This document shows positions 1 through 10,385 of a stretch of 64,000 nt of DNA, piece by piece. Source of the stretch: Corydoras sp. C115 (lineage: Eukaryota > Chordata > Actinopteri > Siluriformes > Callichthyidae); the NCBI GenBank assembly GCA_019802505.1, contig JAFMOC010000224.1, forward strand, positions 531,501 to 595,500, in the 5' to 3' direction. The translations under genes were made by a program, and so were the position numbers. Position 1 is the first letter of the stretch. Every line of letters begins with the position of its first letter. The notes beneath the pieces are model-generated. The model ran no database searches and was not told the origin of the DNA. It saw nothing but the letters and a program-made list of their open reading frames with translations.

Positions 1-21
1 GTATCACTCTGTGTATCACTC

Positions 22-55
22 TGTGTATCTTGTGTAGTGATACACAAGATACACA
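22..55. repeat. Perfect 15-bp inverted repeat (hairpin)
   Basis: Bases 22-36 are the reverse complement of 41-55 with a 4-base loop, and a 12-base unit (GTATCACTCTGT) is repeated in tandem just before it. It lies where the Bel/Pao protease frame would continue on the minus strand, so it is probably a small local inverted duplication inside that element. Confidence 0.8.
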
Positions 56-216
56 AGAACTTCACGATTTGGCTCAGCCGCAGCAGAGACCCACACAGGA
101 ATTATTGTAGATGTATGGGTGTGGCTGCCACCCTGGATGACCTTATGTACTATGACTTCACATGTACTTGTAGATGTACTTGGTTGATCTTGTGGTTGTT
201 CTGGCCTTTCATCCTT
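55..216 (-). pseudogene. Start of Bel/Pao pol (protease region), partial
   Basis: Translating the minus strand below 217 gives a frame with CEVIVHK, then STIIPVWVSAA, EPNREVLVY, which matches the linker that precedes the aspartic protease in Bel/Pao polyproteins. It is in a different frame from gag, so at least one frameshift separates them. The catalytic DTG/DTQ region would lie where the hairpin at 22-55 now sits or beyond the window edge. The fragment is too short to say more. Confidence 0.6.
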
Positions 217-245
217 TGGCTTGTCTTTGTGTTTTGTCCATCAGC

Positions 246-1325
246 CTATACTACTTGCGTTCTTTCTTGCTTGCCTTCTTCTTTAGCACGGTTATCATGA
301 AGGCAAGTTGGATGACCTTTCTCGCAGGTCTTGCAGATATTCCTTTCACCGCAGTTCTTGGAACGATGACCCCATTTCAAGCAACCAAAGCACAACCTTT
401 TCTCCTGTACAAACTGGACTCTTTCTGTGATTGTCTTCTTCATAAACGTACAGCAATCTGGTAACCTGTGCCCTGCCTCCTCACAGAAGACACAGTCTTT
501 GATGTTATTCTCATCTGAATTCGATATTAAAGCATTTGCTCCTGGACTTCTATTACTTATACCCTTACTTTTCTCTCCTTCACGTGGATTTGGTATATGG
601 AAAGATGTCATTGGGTTACAAACGATTTTGGCTTCACATGTTAGAAACTGGACAAACTGGCTGAAGCTTGGAAATTTTCAACCCTGTTCTTGTATTTCTA
701 TGACTTTCCATTTCCATCCCATGATCAACCAATCTGGAAGTTTAGTAAGTATCTTTATGTTCTCGCTGCAACTGTTAAGCACTTCGAGATCTTCAATTTG
801 AGACATTGCAGATTCACAACTACGAAGGAAGTCAACCAGTTCTTGCAGTTCCATATTATTTTTGGTACTTATTTTGGGCCATGCTTCGATCTTATCTCTG
901 TAGGCTTGGGCAAGGATGAATGAACTTCCATAACGTTCTTCCAGGATACGCCATGCATCAAAATAGGCTGACTCAGTCCCTTGCAGGAAGTAACTCTCTA
1001 TGGCCTTCTTCGCATTTCCACCCACATATTTTCGTAGATAATATATCTTTTCTTCATCTGGTATGTTCTTTCTGTCTATAAGCATCTGAAAGGACACTTT
1101 CCAGTCCTTATACCGAAGTGGATCACCACTGAATATTGTTGGTTCTGGGATGGGAAGGCGATTAGAATTAATCGATTCTGCAAGTACTTTAGCAAAGGAT
1201 ACTGTGTTGTCTTCAGCTGGATTTATAACAGCTTGTGGTGGGAAAGAACAACGTGGTGGACTCACTTCCTGTTCGATTTCCTTTCCACTCTTTGTAGGAA
1301 CAGCTTGATGAAGCAGCTTATCCAT
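246..1325 (-). pseudogene. Bel/Pao gag (DUF1759 plus zinc knuckles), broken by one stop
   Basis: Gag-like structural protein of a Bel/Pao retrotransposon, which would package element RNA in cytoplasmic particles. The first piece (678-1325, 215 codons) carries the DUF1759-type core, recognisable by FSGDPLRYKDWKVSFQMLI at residues 64-82 and the later YLRKYVGGNAKKAIE. A single TGA at 678-680 interrupts it. The same frame is then open down to 246 and includes Cys/His knuckles with the motif CFGCLKWGHRSKNC. The TGA is the only in-frame stop between the two pieces, so this is a lightly damaged copy. The usual Bel/Pao gag N-terminus is missing because of truncation near 1357. The ATG at 1323-1325 is simply the first in the surviving frame and is not necessarily the native start. 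Confidence 0.85.
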
Positions 1326-1596
1326 TTCGTCATCTAAACGTTGACTCCTTTTAGATGCGAGCAGCTACAGGGAGCCAATGGAGGGAAATGTTAAACACAA
1401 GTCGGGCTGCAGAGTTTTGAATTAGTTGAAGAGGTCTGATTGTGGAAGCTGGGATACCGGCAAGTACTGCATTACAACAATCAAGCCTTTACAAAAGGAT
1501 AAAACATAAAATATAAAAGAGAAGAAACACATTGAAAGAATACAGCACAATTTACACAACATAAAACATAAAAACTCAAACAACCAAGACTACTGG

Positions 1597-2513
1597 CTAG
1601 CCCATTTGCCCAAATGCCTGTTTAAACAGATAAGTCTTTAAATGTTTTTTAAAATAGTCCACAGAGTCCAAACCAAGGTTCCGGACCGAATTGGTTGGGG
1701 AGATTGTGGAGTCGTCAATTTGGAAGGTCAGGTCGTGATGGATTGAGGGTTTAGCTGGGATAATGAGAAGCTCTGTTTTTTCTAAATTTAATTTGAGATG
1801 ACGGGCCTTCATCCAAACAGATATGTCGGTGAGGCAGGCAGATATCCGATTTGAGATGGTGGTGTCGTCAGGGGCAAAAGACAGATGAAGCTGAGTGTCA
1901 TCAGCATAGCAGTGGTAAGAGAAACCATGCGCCTGGATGACTGTGCCCTGAGGCACACCAGTGCGTACTTGGTGAGAGTTAGAGATCTCCCCATTCCATG
2001 ACACTTTGAAGGTCCTTCCTGTGAGATAGGATCGAAACCATTCAAGTGTCGTATCAGAAAAGCTTAATTCAGATAGAGTGGACAGTAGAATCTGATGATT
2101 TACTGTATCAAAAGCTGCAGAAAGGTCTAGCAGAATGAGAACAGAGGATTGAGATTTGGCTTTGGCAGATTTAAGTTAGTCAATCACAGAGAGCAATGCT
2201 GTCTCCGTGGAGTGACCACATCTTAAACCGGACTGATTGGGATCAAGGAGATTATTCTGATTAAGAAATTTGGAGACCTGTGTGGATACCACCTGTTCAA
2301 GTGTTTTAGACAGGAAAGGTAAAAGAGAAAATTTGGGTTGAGCGTAGGTTTTTTGAGTAGGGGTTTGACTATGGCCTGTTTGAAACAATTTGAAAATGTA
2401 CCAGACGTGAGAGAGGAGTTAATGATGTGTGTGAGTGCTGGTGTGATGGAGGAGGCGATGGATTGAAGAAAGTGGGATGGGATGGGATGGGATGGGATGG
2501 AATCAAGGGGCAA
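1597..2513 (-). pseudogene. LINE reverse transcriptase, frameshifted and internally deleted
   Basis: RT domain of an L2-type LINE. Reading down the minus strand, one sees SLLPFLSKTLEQVVSTQVSKF (finger), LLDPNQSGLRCGHSTETALL, then DLSAAFDTVNHQILLSTLSEL around 2050-2150, the block RTGVPQGT at about 1945-1970, the catalytic YADD box in HCYADDTQLHLSF at about 1885-1915, and the C-terminal FKKHLKTYLFKQ near 1625. Frames change several times. Between VPQGT and VIQAHGF about 15 residues normally present (the LGPLLF block) are missing, so the copy carries an internal deletion. It is not functional. Confidence 0.85.
2474..2500 (+). repeat. (GGGAT)n short tandem repeat
   Basis: About five GGGAT units inside the LINE remnant, on the strand opposite its coding sequence. 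It probably arose by local slippage. Confidence 0.9.
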
Positions 2514-2650
2514 GTAGTTGGGTTACTGGCAAGAAGAATTTTGCAGGTGTCAGATTCTGCGACAGGGGAGAAGGAGGAGAGGGTTGGATGGCTGGATGTG
2601 TGAGATGTAGTGTTGTGGAAATGGTGAGTATGAAAGAGTTTGCTGATGCC

Positions 2651-3010
2651 CTATTTCTTTTCTGTAAAAAAGGTTGCAAAGACATCAGATGACAGAGAAG
2701 TGTTAGGAGGGGGAGAGGGAGGAGTTAGTAGTGAGTTGAAGGTATTGAATAAGCTGCGGGCATCTGAGATGCATGTTACCTTGGACTGGAAGAACAAGGA
2801 TTTAGCAGCAGTTACATCCTTTGAGAAAGTGGCAAGTGAGGACTGGTATGTTTCTAAATCTGAAGACAGACCAGAATTACGCCATTTTCTTTCGGCAGAA
2901 TGAAGAGAAGTACGTTGCTTCTGAAGCGTCTCCGTGAGCCAGGGACTGGACGGAGAACTGTGTGTTTTCCTTGTGGATTTTGACCTGGTCAAGACCTGGT
3001 CAAGACATGA
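2651..3010 (-). pseudogene. LINE ORF2 linker between endonuclease and RT
   Basis: Minus-strand frame containing PWLTETLQKQRTSLHSAERKW and FSKDVTAAKSLFFQSK, typical of the region between the apurinic-type endonuclease and the RT of L2/CR1-like LINE proteins. It continues into the RT remnant downstream with frame changes. Upstream, near 3055, the similarity stops, which marks the 5' truncation. Confidence 0.7.
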
Positions 3011-3055
3011 AGCCAAGGTGGAGCAGAACGGTTGAGCAGGACGATAAAGGGTTAA

Positions 3056-3679
3056 AATATGAGCTTTATTTGTTTCAAATGTGTAAATATAAAAATGACT
3101 TGTTTTCTTAAGTAAGCAATATTTGGTTGATTGGGCATTTTGCTTGGGGCCCCCAAATGCCTTGAAATGGCCCTGGTTTATGAGAAGGTGCATTATTGCC
3201 TTGAAAAATTGTCATCACTAATCATCCGTTCATCTGATGGTAAAAGAAAAGTATTATATTATAATGTACACTTTAGTTTTTATTGAAGCTGTAATAACTG
3301 CCATCTAACCCTGTCTTTACTTTATGTTTAGCCCATCAAACATCAATGACAGGATATTTAAGTAAACATCAAAATTTTTAATTTCATTGAACTGACACAA
3401 CAAAAAAGAATATGAAAAATCATGATTTATTGCTGAAGATTACTTATCACAGTCCATGGTTGCTGTTCTTGTGGGTGTTAATTATAAATCAGATTTCTAT
3501 GGCAATTTCTTACAGTTCAGTCACAGACAGTCTTCTGTTTCCACCCTACATGTTTCTCATTTTTTGTGCATTTTCTATCTTCAAAACATACTTCTTTAAG
3601 TTTTCCATCTTAAATATTCCATGTTTTTCTTGGTCTACCAGTATGCTTCCATTTACAAACTTACAAATTTCAAGTTTAT
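3056..3679. other. AT-rich sequence without recognisable gene
   Basis: No coding pattern and no known repeat recognised, apart from the open frame at 3412 onward, which shows only composition-driven hydrophobic residues. Nothing supports a gene here. Confidence 0.5.
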
Positions 3680-3860
3680 TTATTACAATTGTACATTATC
3701 TTAAAGCAGCTTTACTGTGTTCTGTGGTTGAACCCCCAAAAAGCAAGCCAAAAAGTTTGTGGTGTTTTTGGATTTTTAGGAAGAAACATTGTGAGGACCA
3801 AGGCTCAGTGGGGGACCCATGCTCAGTGGCTGGGCAGCATCAACAGTGGAAGACACCCAT
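3680..3860 (-). repeat. L2-type LINE 3' tail, antisense
   Basis: Contains AAAGCAGCTTTACTGTG, then the stretch ACCAAGGCTCAGTGGGGGAC, both shared with the tails at 7514, 17570, 18055 and 38645 and, in reverse, with 23262 and 62985. It is a 3'-end-only insertion. Confidence 0.75.
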
Positions 3861-4265
3861 GAACAGATTGTGTAATGTTATGAGCTCAAGACTATGGTTT
3901 TGGGATCATACTTTTGAACCCTGTTTACCTGTAGCCTCCAGCTGGCTGGACTAGGCATTTACCCAAGTGTTTTTTGTTCCACCATTTGATTTTGCTCCAC
4001 CTCCACTTCCTGTCTTTGTCTACTTCCTGCCAATTTCGGGTTTCACCTGTTCATCATTTGTGTGCCCTATTTATATCTGCCTCTTCCTATGTCTTCTTGC
4101 TTTGTTATCTCCAGATGTTTCTTCCTCATAGCTTCACTGATTTTTTTTGATAATCCTGAACTTGTTTCTTTATCACCTGTTTGGACTCTAATAAACCCTT
4201 TTTTATTAATATCTGCTTTTGGGTCTGCTTTTTTGAAAACACTGACAGAATAACCCAGCCAGACC

Positions 4266-4640
4266 ATGGACACAGTAGATTTCTCCCAACTTATGAGAGT
4301 TATGGAGTTACATGGCTCCATGCTTGGTAATCATCAATCCCTGCTTGACTCTATCTCCAAACAAATTGAATCTGTGACCACATCACTTAATCATCACTTA
4401 GTCAACATGCCCAACTCTCCTTGTCCACCCAGCAAGGGGGGGGGGGCAGTGGTCCACCTCCTTCCCTGCCTGCCAGAGAACCTCGTTTGCCACCTCCTGA
4501 GACCTACGCTGGAGACCCTGTGTCCTGCCAGTCCTTTTTGACCTGGTCCAATGTGGCCTGGTCCTCGCGCTCTAACCCTCCACCTTTCCATCAGATTTCC
4601 ATCACCTTTCCATCTCCTTGCCACCTCATCATTGACTATG
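4266..4640 (+). pseudogene. Ty3/gypsy gag fragment, frameshifted
   Basis: An ATG at 4266, just after the leader, opens a frame with MDTVDFSQLMRVMELHGSML followed by a coiled-coil-like stretch. After a G-run at 4437-4446 the frame shifts, and the alternative frame carries REPRLPPPETYAGDPVSCQSF, the conserved start of the gag core in fish gypsy/Sushi-type elements. The G-run length change is a plausible cause of the frameshift. The remainder of gag, including any zinc knuckle, is missing. Confidence 0.7.
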
Positions 4641-4769
4641 ACCTATGACTGCTCCATTGATCTGCTTCCTGGAACCAGTCCACCTCAAGGTAGAATTTAC
4701 TCCTACTGTCAGATTTTTTGGTAATTCTGAACTCCATCTACTATGTTAGCTACGATGTAGCTATGAAGA

Positions 4770-5330
4770 ACTACATCGAGGACCTTGGCTTCCCTTATCA
4801 TCTGTCCCTCTTCCTCCCCTGATGAGGCAGGTCTCTTTTTTGTAGACCTTGTATTGTCTACAGTGGCCTTAATTATATAATTGTCAAAAATGAATACCCA
4901 CTTCCTCTGATGTGTAGGGCCTTAAAACTATTTCAGGGGGCAATTTTTTTTTCCAAACTGGATCTGCGTAATCACTTGGTCCGCATCCATGATTGAGATG
5001 AGTGGAAAACCACCTTCAACACCCTCCATGGGTCATTATGAATAGCTGGTTATGCCCTTTGGTTTGTCTACTGTCCCTGCTGTGTTTCAGTCCCTGGTCA
5101 ACGATGTTTTGTGGGATATGGTTAACGAAATTCTGTTTGTTTACTTGGATGATAATTTGATTTTCTTCAGATCCCGTTCTGAAAATGTTTATCATGTAAG
5201 GTCCATGCTACAAAGAGTACTGGAGAATCAGCTCTTTGTCAAAGCTGAGAAATGTGCTTTTCACCAAGACTCTACCACTTTCCTCGGGTTTATCATCATT
5301 AAGGGGGGGGGGGATTGAAGATGGACCTTA
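4770..5330 (+). pseudogene. Ty3/gypsy reverse transcriptase fragment
   Basis: Pieces of RT in several frames. Around 4985-5050 are traces of the block preceding MPFGL. The frame 5052-5318 contains MPFGLSTVPAVFQSLVNDVL and then the catalytic region FVYLDDNLIFF, where the Tyr-x-Asp-Asp box is YLDD, followed by KAEKCAFHQDSTTFLGFII. The frame ends in a G-run at 5305-5314. Nothing of RNase H or integrase follows. It is nonfunctional. Confidence 0.8.
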
Positions 5331-5545
5331 CCAAGATTGACTGGCCCACCACATGAAGATTCACCTTCCTCATTTGTCTGCCCTATTTATACCTGCCTCT
5401 TCCTATGTCTCCTTGCTTGCTTATCTCTGGCTGTTTTTTCCTCATAGCTTTGCTCTGCAACTCTTATGATACATTTGGGATCTTTTGCTTGTTGTCAGAT
5501 TTTTTTTTGTAATTCAGAACTTGTTTCTTTGTTTGGACTCTTATA

Positions 5546-5548
<3 letters not shown>

Positions 5549-5624
<76 letters not shown>
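5549..5624 (+). repeat. (TA)n microsatellite
   Basis: An uninterrupted alternating AT tract of about 76 bases at the end of the gypsy LTR remnant. Confidence 0.98.
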
Positions 5625-5630
<6 letters not shown>

Positions 5631-5649
5631 TAGATATAATATTATTCAA

Positions 5650-6830
5650 ATATTATAATAAATATAAAACTGATTTAGCTCAGTTAAAAACCTCAGAGTG
5701 TGAGATGCCATTCTAGCAGGACTGCAAAAGTCCAATGAAAATCTCATCTAAATGAGTAAAAAAGGCAAAAGTAAATAAGTGTTTTTCCTCTACTTTTAAA
5801 GATTGAAATTGATTCAGAATTAAGAACAGTAACTGGATGATTGTTCCAAAGTTACAGAACCTTGTGTGAAAACACTCTTCCACCAGCAGTGATTGTAATA
5901 ATTCTAGGATCTAAAAGTAAACCAGCACCTTAAGAGCAGAGCTCTGTTTTGGGTTGGGTATACAATTGAATGAGTTACTCAGGCACTGTGGAGTCTAATC
6001 TTGTAGAATTTTATTTGTTACTAATAAAATGTTGTAATTAATGTAAAACTTAACCAGTAGCCAGTGTAAATTTGATCAAACTTTCTGGTTACTGTTAAAA
6101 CTCCAGCTGCAGCTTTTTGAACAAGTTGTATTTATTAAGATGTCTTGTCAAAAGCATATTACAATAATCTAACCTTGAAGTTATAATAGTGTGAATTAAT
6201 TTCTCTGCATCTCTCTACAACTATCACATCAGCACCCTCTACTGTTCGCTGGAAGCATTACTGGCACTGCTGATCAGGATTTCAGTGCCCCCTAGTGAGC
6301 CCTGATATTATATGTCTTTAGTGAAGATCTGGTGCAGCTGTGTGTCTTGTTAGAGTCCTTCCTTCCCTGTGTTCAGTGTTGGATCTTGATTTATGTTATG
6401 TTGTGTCATGTTGCATGCTATGGCTGTATTCATCTGGTGTGTTCTTCATTAAAAACTACTCCCACTACAGCCAGTCATCTCTGGCCATGGCATCGGCATT
6501 TCATGACAGCAACATAAACATTTTAATATCTGTAATGCAGTCTTCGAGCTTACTGATTGAATAAACGTCATTAGACTTAGCCAAAATGTACAACTGGGTA
6601 TCATCTGCACATTAGTGGAATTTATATATATAGAAACACCAAAGTTTATGTTAAGAACAATTCATTTTAACACATGTAATCTAATATCGATCGGTCAGAA
6701 ACAAAAACCACTGGGGTACAGCTCCTGTAATGCCCACTGTTTTCTAATCTATCCAATAAAATATGATGTGTAGAGTCAAAAGCTGCCCTGAGATCTAATA
6801 AGACAAGAAAAGCAATGCGGTTATCTGTGT
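5650..6830 (-). mobile_element. Old L2/Rex1-type LINE remnant, antisense, with an insertion
   Basis: 5670-6222 resembles fish LINE 3' UTR sequence. 6560-6830 read on the minus strand contains degenerate RT pieces: CADDTQL at about 6590-6610 and LLDLRAAFDS at about 6775-6800. A separate block at about 6225-6545 splits the remnant and is not LINE-like. It ends in CATTTCATGACA, which resembles an LTR 3' end, but I could not find matching direct repeats. Confidence 0.6.
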
Positions 6831-7039
6831 CACGCTTTGGAAGCCTAGAGAAGGGGGCTGCAGGGGGTTTACCGCACTGTCATTATGGAAGATGGTCACA
6901 GTCCTAGTAATCACAAGACAGGATAGGAAGACAGTGGCATGCAGGCTGGGTGAGGCGGCACTAGTCTCTTGCTGTCTTTGGAGTAGGAAGGAGTTGAGTT
7001 GAAAACATGTAGGAGGTGAACAGTGACTGGCTATCACTG

Positions 7040-8045
7040 TCGACCTGCTGGCTAGAGAGCGTGATGGTTAAGGGTCGGAAATCCCAGTGAAGTCTTGGTA
7101 ACATCTGACAAAACCTTCTCCTGGTGGAGAGCTTAGATCTGTTTTTGATTGAATAGGAAGTATCAGAGGAATCCAGTCTGGAAGCACCCTTCCAGAAAGA
7201 CAGTTGAACTTCAGAACCATAAACTGGACCTTCATGATAACACCTGGTACACCCAACCAGTGAGTAAAATTGCCCCAGCAAATGACAAGGATGTGATGGG
7301 ATAGAACCAACTTGAAAAGGACCTTGATGGAGTCCTAGAAGTCTTACTGGCAGGAGCAGCAGAAAGGAAGATCAGGAGTTTAGCAGCAATTGTTTACACC
7401 ATATTTAACGAGCGGTTTGGTACCGAGCAGAGGAGGGACATCAGAAAACCACCAGTCACCGGCTAAAAAGATGGGAAAAAGATTGTTTGCCTGAGGCGTG
7501 AGTTATAGTACTTAAGTTCAAGTTCAAGTTCAAGTTATTTATTTATATAGCGCTTTTTACAACAGTACATTGTCACAAAGCAGCTTTACAGTTTTGCAAT
7601 TCAATAGAGAAGTGCCTGGAGAAAAGGACTGCATTAAGGAGCTGATCTGTAAACTTTGAGGGCACTCTGTAGGCTGAGATTAAAAATTCGGAGACTAAAA
7701 AAGGATAAAAATAGCCCATCAAAGATCCATATAGATCAACCAAAACCATTTTGGGTTGGGCAAGATCTGGAAAGCTGACCAGTACCAATGAAGCTGTAGA
7801 GGATTTTTTCAGGAAAACCCAGTGACACTATGAAAAATCAGGCTAAGATTTAGCAATCAATACTGGAAAAGTGGAGTCTCCAGATGAGGAGCTGGATAGA
7901 CATGAACCAATGTGGAAGGAGATCCAAGACATCATATGGAAGACCTGTTCATCATGAGCTCCAGGAACAAATGGTATACCCTATAAAGTATCCAAGAGAT
8001 GCCCAATATGGCTTCAAAGACTATGGAGACTACTGCTACTAATGT
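7040..8045 (+). pseudogene. R2/R4-type LINE ORF remnant
   Basis: Plus-strand frames, broken by stops, carry AAIVYTIFNERFGTEQRRD near 7385-7440 and then, after an inserted L2 tail, APGTNGIPYKVSKRCP near 7955-8010. These resemble the N-terminal linker and first RT finger block (APGPNGVPYKVYKRCP type) of site-specific LINEs of the R2/R4/Dong/Rex6 group. This is a different clade from the L2 LINE elsewhere in the window. No catalytic YADD is left because the copy ends near 8045. Confidence 0.55.
7505..7780 (-). repeat. L2-type LINE 3' tail inserted into the older LINE
   Basis: It begins with three TTCAAG units, then TATTTATATAGCGCTTTTTA and CAGTACATTGTCACAAAGCA, the antisense of the L2 3' end. 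It interrupts the R2/R4-type frame, so it inserted later. Confidence 0.8.
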
Positions 8046-9160
8046 TAATACAATGTGATAAAATTGTAATGAATGATTACAGCAATGTGTTACACCAACC
8101 ACACTCTGAGTGATACATATTGAACCTAGAATAAAGTCATAAAATCAAAGACAAATTTAAATTCTATTGGGTTTTTAACGTGAATATTAAAATCAACTAT
8201 TAACTATTAATAAAGTTTGAGGAAACTACTATATTAGAAAAAACAGAATTAATAATAATTTTAAAGTATTAACTCTGTATTAACCACTGGGGGTGGGGCG
8301 GGGGGAATAGATTGAACTGCAATAGAAGTTGAACTGCTTATGTAGACTAAGAAAGGTTTAAATGAGTTGCCTCATACTTATTATTAAGAATCATATCTAT
8401 GTTTATTTCTAAGTATTTATTAGTTCTAATCTATGTTTCATGAATTAACAGTAATCATATTTTCAACTAGAGCTGATTTTGATGAAAGTGACCTAATGTT
8501 TTATAACCCAAGATTTAACCTTAAACTGTCTATATTGAATTTGAAATTATTATAGTACACTTTTTTGGTTTTTGTATTTGGCTCACTGCAATACTTGATA
8601 ACTGTCTTAATGGTTGTCTTAATGGATGTAGTATTGTGGGTTATGTCTTCTGGCAGTTTGCAGACAGCAGTGGTGAGCCGTGCATTTTACACCTAGGCCT
8701 TTAGTAGTGATCCACCTGTCAATAACAATTTTATGACTATAAAAACATCTTATTTTGCAGAATTGCAGTATAAAGGGCTGTTGCATATAGATAACTTATT
8801 GTGAGGGTAGCGCAATAGTGCTGGGCAAGAAAGCAGAGTGTTGGCTATCAGATACTTAATGCACCTGTCATGGCTCCGTCTGATGAATCTATGCACCTTT
8901 ATAAGCTTCATAAATCGACCACAAGCTACTAGAATGTAAGTGCACATCAAATACAATCAGCCAGTACATGTTTTAAATAATTTTAAATAGCATGTAAATA
9001 ATGCCCTGTCAAAGAGTGGCACCCTGTCCTGGGTGTATCTTAAATGTGGTTAAATGCTTTTATAAGAAAATGCATGTCTAGAAGAGGCACAACCAGAAAA
9101 GGACAGATAATTTGGAATTTTCACATGTCTGAGCTGAGACATGCCAAATAAAAAAAAACT
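8046..9160. other. AT-rich unique sequence, no gene seen
   Basis: No protein similarity or repeat recognised. One short block at 8855-8890 recurs at about 59125-59160 and is reported as a finding. Confidence 0.5.
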
Positions 9161-9162
9161 TG

Positions 9163-9375
9163 CACAGTGGCTTAGTGGTTAGCATGCTCACCTCTCAACA
9201 CTGGACAGCTACTGTAGGTTTGAATCCTGATCTGGGTCGAGCCTTCATGGTTACACCCTAGTGTGTCTGTGTGAGTGAGTGTGTGTGATGCAATGAATTG
9301 GCACCCTATCCTGGGATTATCTGCACAATCCCGAAACATTCTCCCCTGGATGGGCATGGGAGACAAAATAAACAA
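9163..9375 (+). mobile_element. tRNA-derived SINE, 3'-truncated old copy
   Basis: Contains the A-box-like TGGCTTAGTGGTTAGCA, a decayed B box (GGTTTGAATCC) and the later block ATTGGCACCCTATCCTGGG of the SINE described at 59919. The (GAAT)n tail is missing. Confidence 0.8.
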
Positions 9376-9952
9376 TTGAAAGAACATTTTACAATAGTGG
9401 TGATACCAATACATAGCATGGGTTGTATTTCATGTATTTTCATAGCATCCCTAATACAGTAAACAGACGATCAGTCAGTCAAACTAAAGATACAATAATA
9501 TTTGGTTTGTTTAATCTCTCCAACGTTTTTACTTAAAGGGAATACAAAAAGCTTTGCTATGGTTTCATGATTAATTTCTTTAAATACTTTTAACATTAAC
9601 CTGAGAATTTGATATCTGCAAACAGACCATTAGACCATTTAAAAACATTACACAATATTGTGAGGTTTTTATTACTGGTCATTAAAGCATAATTTGCTAA
9701 AGGCTCAGATTTCGCAGGCAAAGTGAGTCATGATTAAACACATATGACACATTAGGACTGCCATAAACACGTGGTTCTGGGGTGCTTCTAAGAACTATTG
9801 TCACTTGGCCTAAACTCATATCTGATGATATAAAAGACAATGGAAACTATTAAGAGACATTAAAGATTAAATAGTAGTTATCCAGCAGCTTCCTTTTACT
9901 AAATACTTATAAATAGTCGTATTCCAAAATATCTATCACTTTGTTAAATCTA
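9376..9952. other. AT-rich sequence, nothing recognised
   Basis: No coding pattern, repeat or RNA gene recognised. Confidence 0.5.
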
Positions 9953-10385
9953 CACTATATGGGCAATATTTTATTAGGACAGCTACAAGAGCATTTATCA
10001 AATGGAAAGGCTTACTATAACATTTTATGGAAAGGCTTACTATAAGATTTTGGAGTGTGTCTATGTCAGCAGCCATTGAATAGGCTTAGATCAAAATCTC
10101 AGTTGTAGTTAATCACAATGATATTTGATTTGGTTGGGGTCAGGACTCTTTGTGAGCACTTTAATGCTCCAAAAATATTATATATAAATTAATAAACTTA
10201 AATGTAAACTTGAACATATAGACTACTTTTGTTTGTTTACACCAAACCCTCTCTTCCTTTACACCATTTCTTATTGTGCCTTTTACACCATTTCTTATTG
10301 TGTTTTGTGGATTGAAACACAGGCATGCTGGAACAGGAATGGACCTTCCTGTTTCCCCAAAGCTGGAATCATATACAAGTTTTAA
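9953..10385 (-). mobile_element. Mariner-type DNA transposon remnant
   Basis: It starts with CACTATATGGGCAATATTTT, a decayed version of the fish terminal repeat beginning CACTATATGGACAAAAGTAT. It later holds AAGATTTTGGAGTGTGTCTA, GGTTGGGGTCAGGACTCTTT and ATGCTGGAACAGGAATGGAC, which are antisense blocks of the same element family. No frame survives. A second remnant is at 39108. Confidence 0.65.

Larger units (their letters stand above)
1..1357 (-). mobile_element. Bel/Pao LTR retrotransposon fragment (gag and start of pol)
   Basis: Minus-strand remains of a Bel/Pao element. Gag runs from about 1355 down to 246, and the start of pol runs off the left edge of the window. The 5' side is cut abruptly at about 1357, where L2-type LINE sequence begins. 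No LTR, leader or gag N-terminus is present, so the fragment is 5'-truncated and cannot be active. The family was assigned from the DUF1759-like gag core, the gag zinc knuckles and the pol-start motif. Confidence 0.85.
1358..3055 (-). mobile_element. L2-type LINE, 5'-truncated
   Basis: Non-LTR retrotransposon lying on the minus strand. The 3' UTR (1358-1490) shares its AGCTACAGGGAGCCAATGG block with the copy at 60380-60890. The reverse transcriptase region spans roughly 1600-2510, and the linker between endonuclease and RT spans roughly 2650-3000. The endonuclease is absent, as expected for 5' truncation during target-primed reverse transcription. The assignment to the CR1/L2/Rex1 group rests on the RT motifs and the fish-type tail; I cannot distinguish these clades more finely by eye. 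Confidence 0.85.
4040..5548 (+). mobile_element. Decayed Ty3/gypsy LTR retrotransposon
   Basis: Two diverged LTR remnants (4040-4250 and 5359-5548) share long blocks such as TGCCTCTTCCTATGTCT and CCTCATAGCTT and end alike with TTTGGACTC...ATAAAC. They flank gag and RT fragments in the order expected for Ty3/gypsy. Most of pol is deleted: RNase H and integrase are absent. After the first LTR the sequence CACTGACAGAATAACCC marks the LTR end and leader. The right LTR runs into a (TA)n tract, so its true end and any target duplication cannot be seen. Confidence 0.75.

Noticed and set aside
3412..3954. 180-codon frame with hydrophobic stretches as a membrane protein
   Set aside because: Its second half reads through the antisense L2 tail, so the frame is accidental.
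6225..6545. Solo LTR inside the old LINE remnant
   Set aside because: It ends in TGACA, but no start, flanking duplication or paired copy was found.
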